64,000 nt of DNA from assembly GCA_003864495.1 (NCBI GenBank), contig ML133455.1, positions 124,001-188,000 of the forward strand, written 5' to 3'. Within the stretch, counting starts at the first letter, position 1. Every line of letters begins with the position of its first letter. Below, piece after piece: positions 60,274 through 64,000 of this stretch. A model generated the notes under the pieces. It saw nothing but the letters and a program-made list of their open reading frames with translations, was not told the DNA's origin and did not search any database. The DNA comes from Nemopilema nomurai (taxonomy: Eukaryota; Cnidaria; Scyphozoa; Rhizostomeae; Rhizostomatidae). The translations under genes and the position numbers were made by a program.

Positions 60274-61557
60274 TTATACAACACAAGGTCCGGCAGTTTC
60301 CAGCTTTGGGTCAACGTGGTAAAAGTTCGGCATACCAAAAGGTAAGAAATCTGACACATCTAGTCTGTCATGACTTGAATTTAATATTGCCCAAAGTTCT
60401 TTTGCTATAATTTGTCGCCTTTTCCCGCTTGCAATAACCGTGCAAGATACTCCGCAGTTATTCCATACACTGTGATTGCGGATGTTTTCTTTGTTCGACT
60501 CTAAACCCAACAGCTCAAGCAAAAACTGCGGGATGGTCATATCGAGTTCGCTTGCAACCGTTATTATTGTATGAGACAATTTCATCATCTCCACCGCTTT
60601 CACGAGGTTGTCCCTTCCGATGAATTCTCTTGCATCAGCCAGGCTTTCGCACTTTGCAAGTGGCAGCATGGAAAGATCTAGAAAAACAACTGGTAATGAG
60701 ATCGAAGAAAAACACATCCACAAGCCCGAGCCCAGGGGAATCACCCTCTGACCCAGTCTACAAAAACCGTTTGCAAAACATCTCGAATTTCGCTATTGTT
60801 CGATAAAAAAGTTCTAAGGTGCTTGCATGAAAAAATTTCTACCCTTATCCGAGGACTATTACAATAAAATGATGCTAAACTGTTCAGTGGAATCATTTTT
60901 GTGTAGCAAACAACAACATTTTCTTGGAGCACTGGTGCTCGAAAGTTTCAATGCAATTATGCGACGGAGCTCCCCAACAAAGCCCATAAACAAATTCTTG
61001 AAAAAAAATTGCGCCGAACATGTAGCCAAACACATGGCGAGCTTTTCTGGTAAACAACCTCCAAAAAAAACGAAAAATTTCTTGCAAGTTAGAATTTGAC
61101 TTAACATTTAACCCCGTGTACATACAAAACTTATGACGTTCCTACAGTTCCATAAAATTTACATTGAGCGGTTGAACAATAAAGTTTGGGTAACAGTTTC
61201 ACCTGAACTGCTCCCCAATTATATATTCGTGGGGTAAAGCCAACATTCTTTCATTGAACTCTATTTTACAATTTGTGCTGTTTACAAGCCTCAACACTGA
61301 CCGAGTGTTGTTTTGAAAGTTTCAAAATTTTCTTGAACCTTTCCAGCAGAGACAAAAACAGCGCAAGAGCTTTTAGCAAAAGCCAACGAATAAGAAATGC
61401 TTTGTGGATAATGCAAAAATTGAACTAGAACAGTTTTCCAGCTTGACTTACCGAAGAGGGTGACTTCGTGTCCTCTTGCACGAAGTTGCCTCATAACATG
61501 AAGACCGTCGGTTCTTTCAGTCCCGTCAGAGCAGCCCGAAATCAGAAATACTTTCAT
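60274..61557 (-). CDS. NADPH-dependent FMN reductase-like (flavodoxin fold) protein
   Basis: Two exons: 61557..61452 and 60677..60274; 510 nt, 169 aa. The donor is CTTCG|GTAAGTC, the acceptor TTTCTAG|AT, and the codon G|AT is in frame. The joined N-terminus (MKVFLISGCSD, then RARGHEVTLFDLSMLPLA) follows the flavodoxin-fold pattern of the FMN reductase family: first strand with S-G loop, helix, then GHEV-x-x-x-DL-x-x-LPL. Next come a helix, SHTIITVASELDMTIPQFL (where the family has ATPEYNGSIP) and VSCTVIASGKRRQ. The phosphate loop (SGCSDGTERTD) and the P-E-Y-N flavin motif are not conserved, so FMN binding may be lost. Length is near the family's usual ~180 aa. The exon join across the fold's second strand supports the model. 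The family call is by pattern, not alignment. Confidence 0.6.
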
Positions 61558-61659
61558 TTTGAGGCTTTTCTTTTGGAGTACTGCAACGTCTTTAAAGGTC
61601 AGAACTGGACGCTTCGTGCCTTCTCAAGCAGCTCTTTCAGTTCACCTTAGCCTGTTCGT

Positions 61660-64000
61660 AACTCTACACAACAAAAAGCCAAGACCGAAGTGAAAACATT
61701 CGAGAAAGATTTCAATATTTATCATCAGCTGAGATCGCCTTATTGATTCTTTATGAACTAACCAATCCAAGATCACCCTATTGTCTCGTTGGCCAATCGA
61801 AACGTTCACTTGTTGTCAATTTTAGTAGCTATCCAATCAGCTTCGTTGACAGGGCAGCCACCAATGACTGATGAAGAAAATCACCTCATTTCAAACACCA
61901 AAGACAGGGGGGTGTGGAATGCCTTCAGATTCAAAATCGACTGATGAAATCTTGAAATTATCGCAAAATATAAATCAAATAAAATTATATGCAATGATAT
62001 TTTCAATGCAAATGCCTTATTAAGAATAACTTTCTACCTTTTCTGGCAAAATAAGCAACTAACTTGATTGAATCTATACGAAGGTAGTCTAGCGTTCCTC
62101 CCCCGGTTGATTAGATACGTCATTCGTGTGGATGTGGTGCCAACTTCGAACAGAAAAGTCACGAGTATTTCACAGGGTGATGAAATATTTCTTCAAACTT
62201 AGCCTAGAATTTTCGCGAATTATTGCAAGAACTTTCGTCTTCAAGAAATTTGAAAATAAGAATCTTTCTAGAAAAAAGACCTTCTCAAAACAAGTTTCCT
62301 TTACCAGAATATTTTTCTATCGAGGGCAGGCCAGGGCAAAGCCAATCGTTTACTAGAAGACACAAAAGCTTTTTGTTTTGACGTTTTCTAGAAAAAAAAT
62401 TTGATTTTGGAAACAAAGGAAGGCACACGCCTCCATGGAAAGCAAGTGTGTCACATATTTGTGTACCCAGTTTGCTCAAAATTAAAAGAAACCACAAGTG
62501 CACTTGCATGTGAGGAACATGGCTCTGGGACACAAACCATGCATTATGCTGGCTTCCTCTGCTGAAGCTTTTTCCAATTCAGGGCTCGAATTACAGAATC
62601 TCACAATAACAGACCGATAACAGTGGGGTAATACGGGCAACAGATCTACTCTGCACGGGCGATTAAAAAGGCTGCAACTTCCTTTCATCGCAGCCGTGAT
62701 ACTGCACACTGCTAACCTGGGCACCTCTGGCCTTGAAAGACTATTTTAAGATAGTTGCTTTTAATCCTTGTCGGTTAACGAAGCCAGCTAAATATAGAGG
62801 TTTCGCAGAGCAACGATTTATGTCTGGGTAGGTCCCACTGTGTGAATTGAGGATTGAGAATTCCAGTGTAATTAGTTCTCAGTGCCACAATTAAAAACAT
62901 AAGGCAGTCTTTACAGGCTTCAAAAGAAAGACTCGTGATTTTGACGTTGAAATTACCTTTAAAAAAGGTTTGACATTTTCGAAGCAGAATTTTTTTTTAT
63001 TTATTTGGAATAAATACTTGCTTGACTAGTTTCATCTTCAACAAGCGTAAAATGTTGCTAATGGCAAAACGAGGGGCGTTTAGGCGTAATTATTTGCAGG
63101 AGCTCCAATTAGTAAGCATGTAAGAGAAAACAAACATGTTTCTGAAAAGGTTTTTCTATTTCTGGACTGCGTTTTGTTGCAACACCCATTGTTGAACGGA
63201 TTTGAGCATGACCGTTTGCGTCAGCGAAGGTGTTATTGGAATCTTTAGGTGAGAGCCCCTGGGAGATAAATGAAAAAAAAGGTGGGAACCTTAATTTTCC
63301 TCTGTTTAGAAAATTTCTCAACACTGTGTGAAAGGACGAAAACAAACTGCAGAAAACAATACGTGAATAATAGCATGAGTACGTAGGAAACCCACCAACT
63401 GCAATATGTATTTAATGTTTTATGGTGAAACGAAGGTCAAATGTTGTCAGTAACTCTGCATCAAATCGTAATAGTGAAAAGAATTAGGCCTTCGACAACG
63501 AAGGGTAATTCCCTTCCCAATGCCTTAGTTCCTTCTATACCCTCCACATCTTCTTTGGTTGTAACACCTACAAGGCTAATTTACATCCTTGATATTAAAT
63601 GATACTATACTTCAATTATTTTTCATTTTACCTGTCTGCATAAAATGGGGCTCCCCTGAGTTTTCTGTCGCCGCGAACAACCTTTGTTGGGTGTTATCTT
63701 AACATACTTCAGCTCACCACAAAACGATGACATGTAGCTAGCAATCAAAATTGTTTTCCTGGAAGCAAATTCTGACGAAAGTAAGAAACCGATACTGAAT
63801 CATTGCCGTTTCAATACTAAAAAAAATCTCACATTTCTAGTCTTTCCGAAATTACATTTCAACCAACCTTGACACCTTCATACAAATGTACAAAACGAGA
63901 TGATACCATTCTGCACTCGAAGTAGTCTTGGTAGTAACCGACCTGATACCCTGAACATATCGGGTTAAACTAAATCGATATAAAAGTTTTACGATAAAAA
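61660..64000. other. Right-edge region, no gene seen
   Basis: Upstream of the reductase-like gene. Frames at 62126-62356 (+), 62482-62724 (-) and 63109-63345 (-) are short, lack ATG or splice support and match nothing I know. It may contain introns of a gene beginning outside the window. Confidence 0.4.

Noticed and set aside
60827..61099. 90-codon plus-strand frame within the intron of the reductase-like gene
   Set aside because: Overlaps several equally open frames on the other strand and shows no recognisable motif.

Overview
This is eukaryotic, AT-rich nuclear DNA from an invertebrate animal. Genes carry many short exons with GT/AG introns, and orthologues of conserved animal genes are recognisable: MRPL28, PRMT3, ASNSD1, UBR7 and a myosin regulatory light chain. 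A large protein that joins beta-helix repeats to a multi-pass membrane region, together with short non-autonomous DNA transposons and an RTE-type relic, suggests an anthozoan cnidarian (coral or anemone). That assignment is inference. No prokaryotic feature, CRISPR array or operon is present.

Layout, left to right. 0.3-0.6 kb: first coding exon of a possible Bcl-2-family gene (-) that runs off the left edge. 2.2-5.7 kb: MRPL28 (-) and a small MORN-repeat gene (+) sharing a 128-bp head-to-head promoter; the MORN gene has an RTE retrotransposon relic in its last intron. 7.9-9.4 kb: PRMT3 (-) on essentially one exon. 10.0-12.5 kb: a four-exon divergent myosin regulatory light chain (-). 12.5-24.6 kb: gene-poor, with a 38-bp minisatellite of 10 units and a 176-bp satellite array that abuts an assembly gap. 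24.6-29.0 kb: a 1190-aa beta-helix/multi-TM protein (-). 29.2-29.6 kb: a MITE. 30.3-36.7 kb: ASNSD1 (+), reconstructed as 12 exons and 693 codons. 37.0-59.1 kb: UBR7 (-), reconstructed as 11 exons and 405 codons over 22 kb. One UBR7 intron holds an antisense three-exon gene, and other introns hold two MITEs, purine tracts and simple repeats. 60.3-61.6 kb: a two-exon protein resembling NADPH-dependent FMN reductases (-). 61.7-64 kb: nothing recognised.

The genes do not form a pathway. They are neighbouring housekeeping and lineage-specific genes: mitochondrial translation, arginine methylation, actomyosin, a glutamine amidotransferase-like protein and a ubiquitin ligase. Exon joins were chosen so that every junction has GT/AG, reading frame is kept across every join, and the protein follows the known family; each model sums to a whole number of codons. 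The most notable structures are a triplicated 3' splice site in ASNSD1 with the middle AG destroyed, the antisense gene nested in UBR7, and a hairpin-bearing satellite with local dimeric order.
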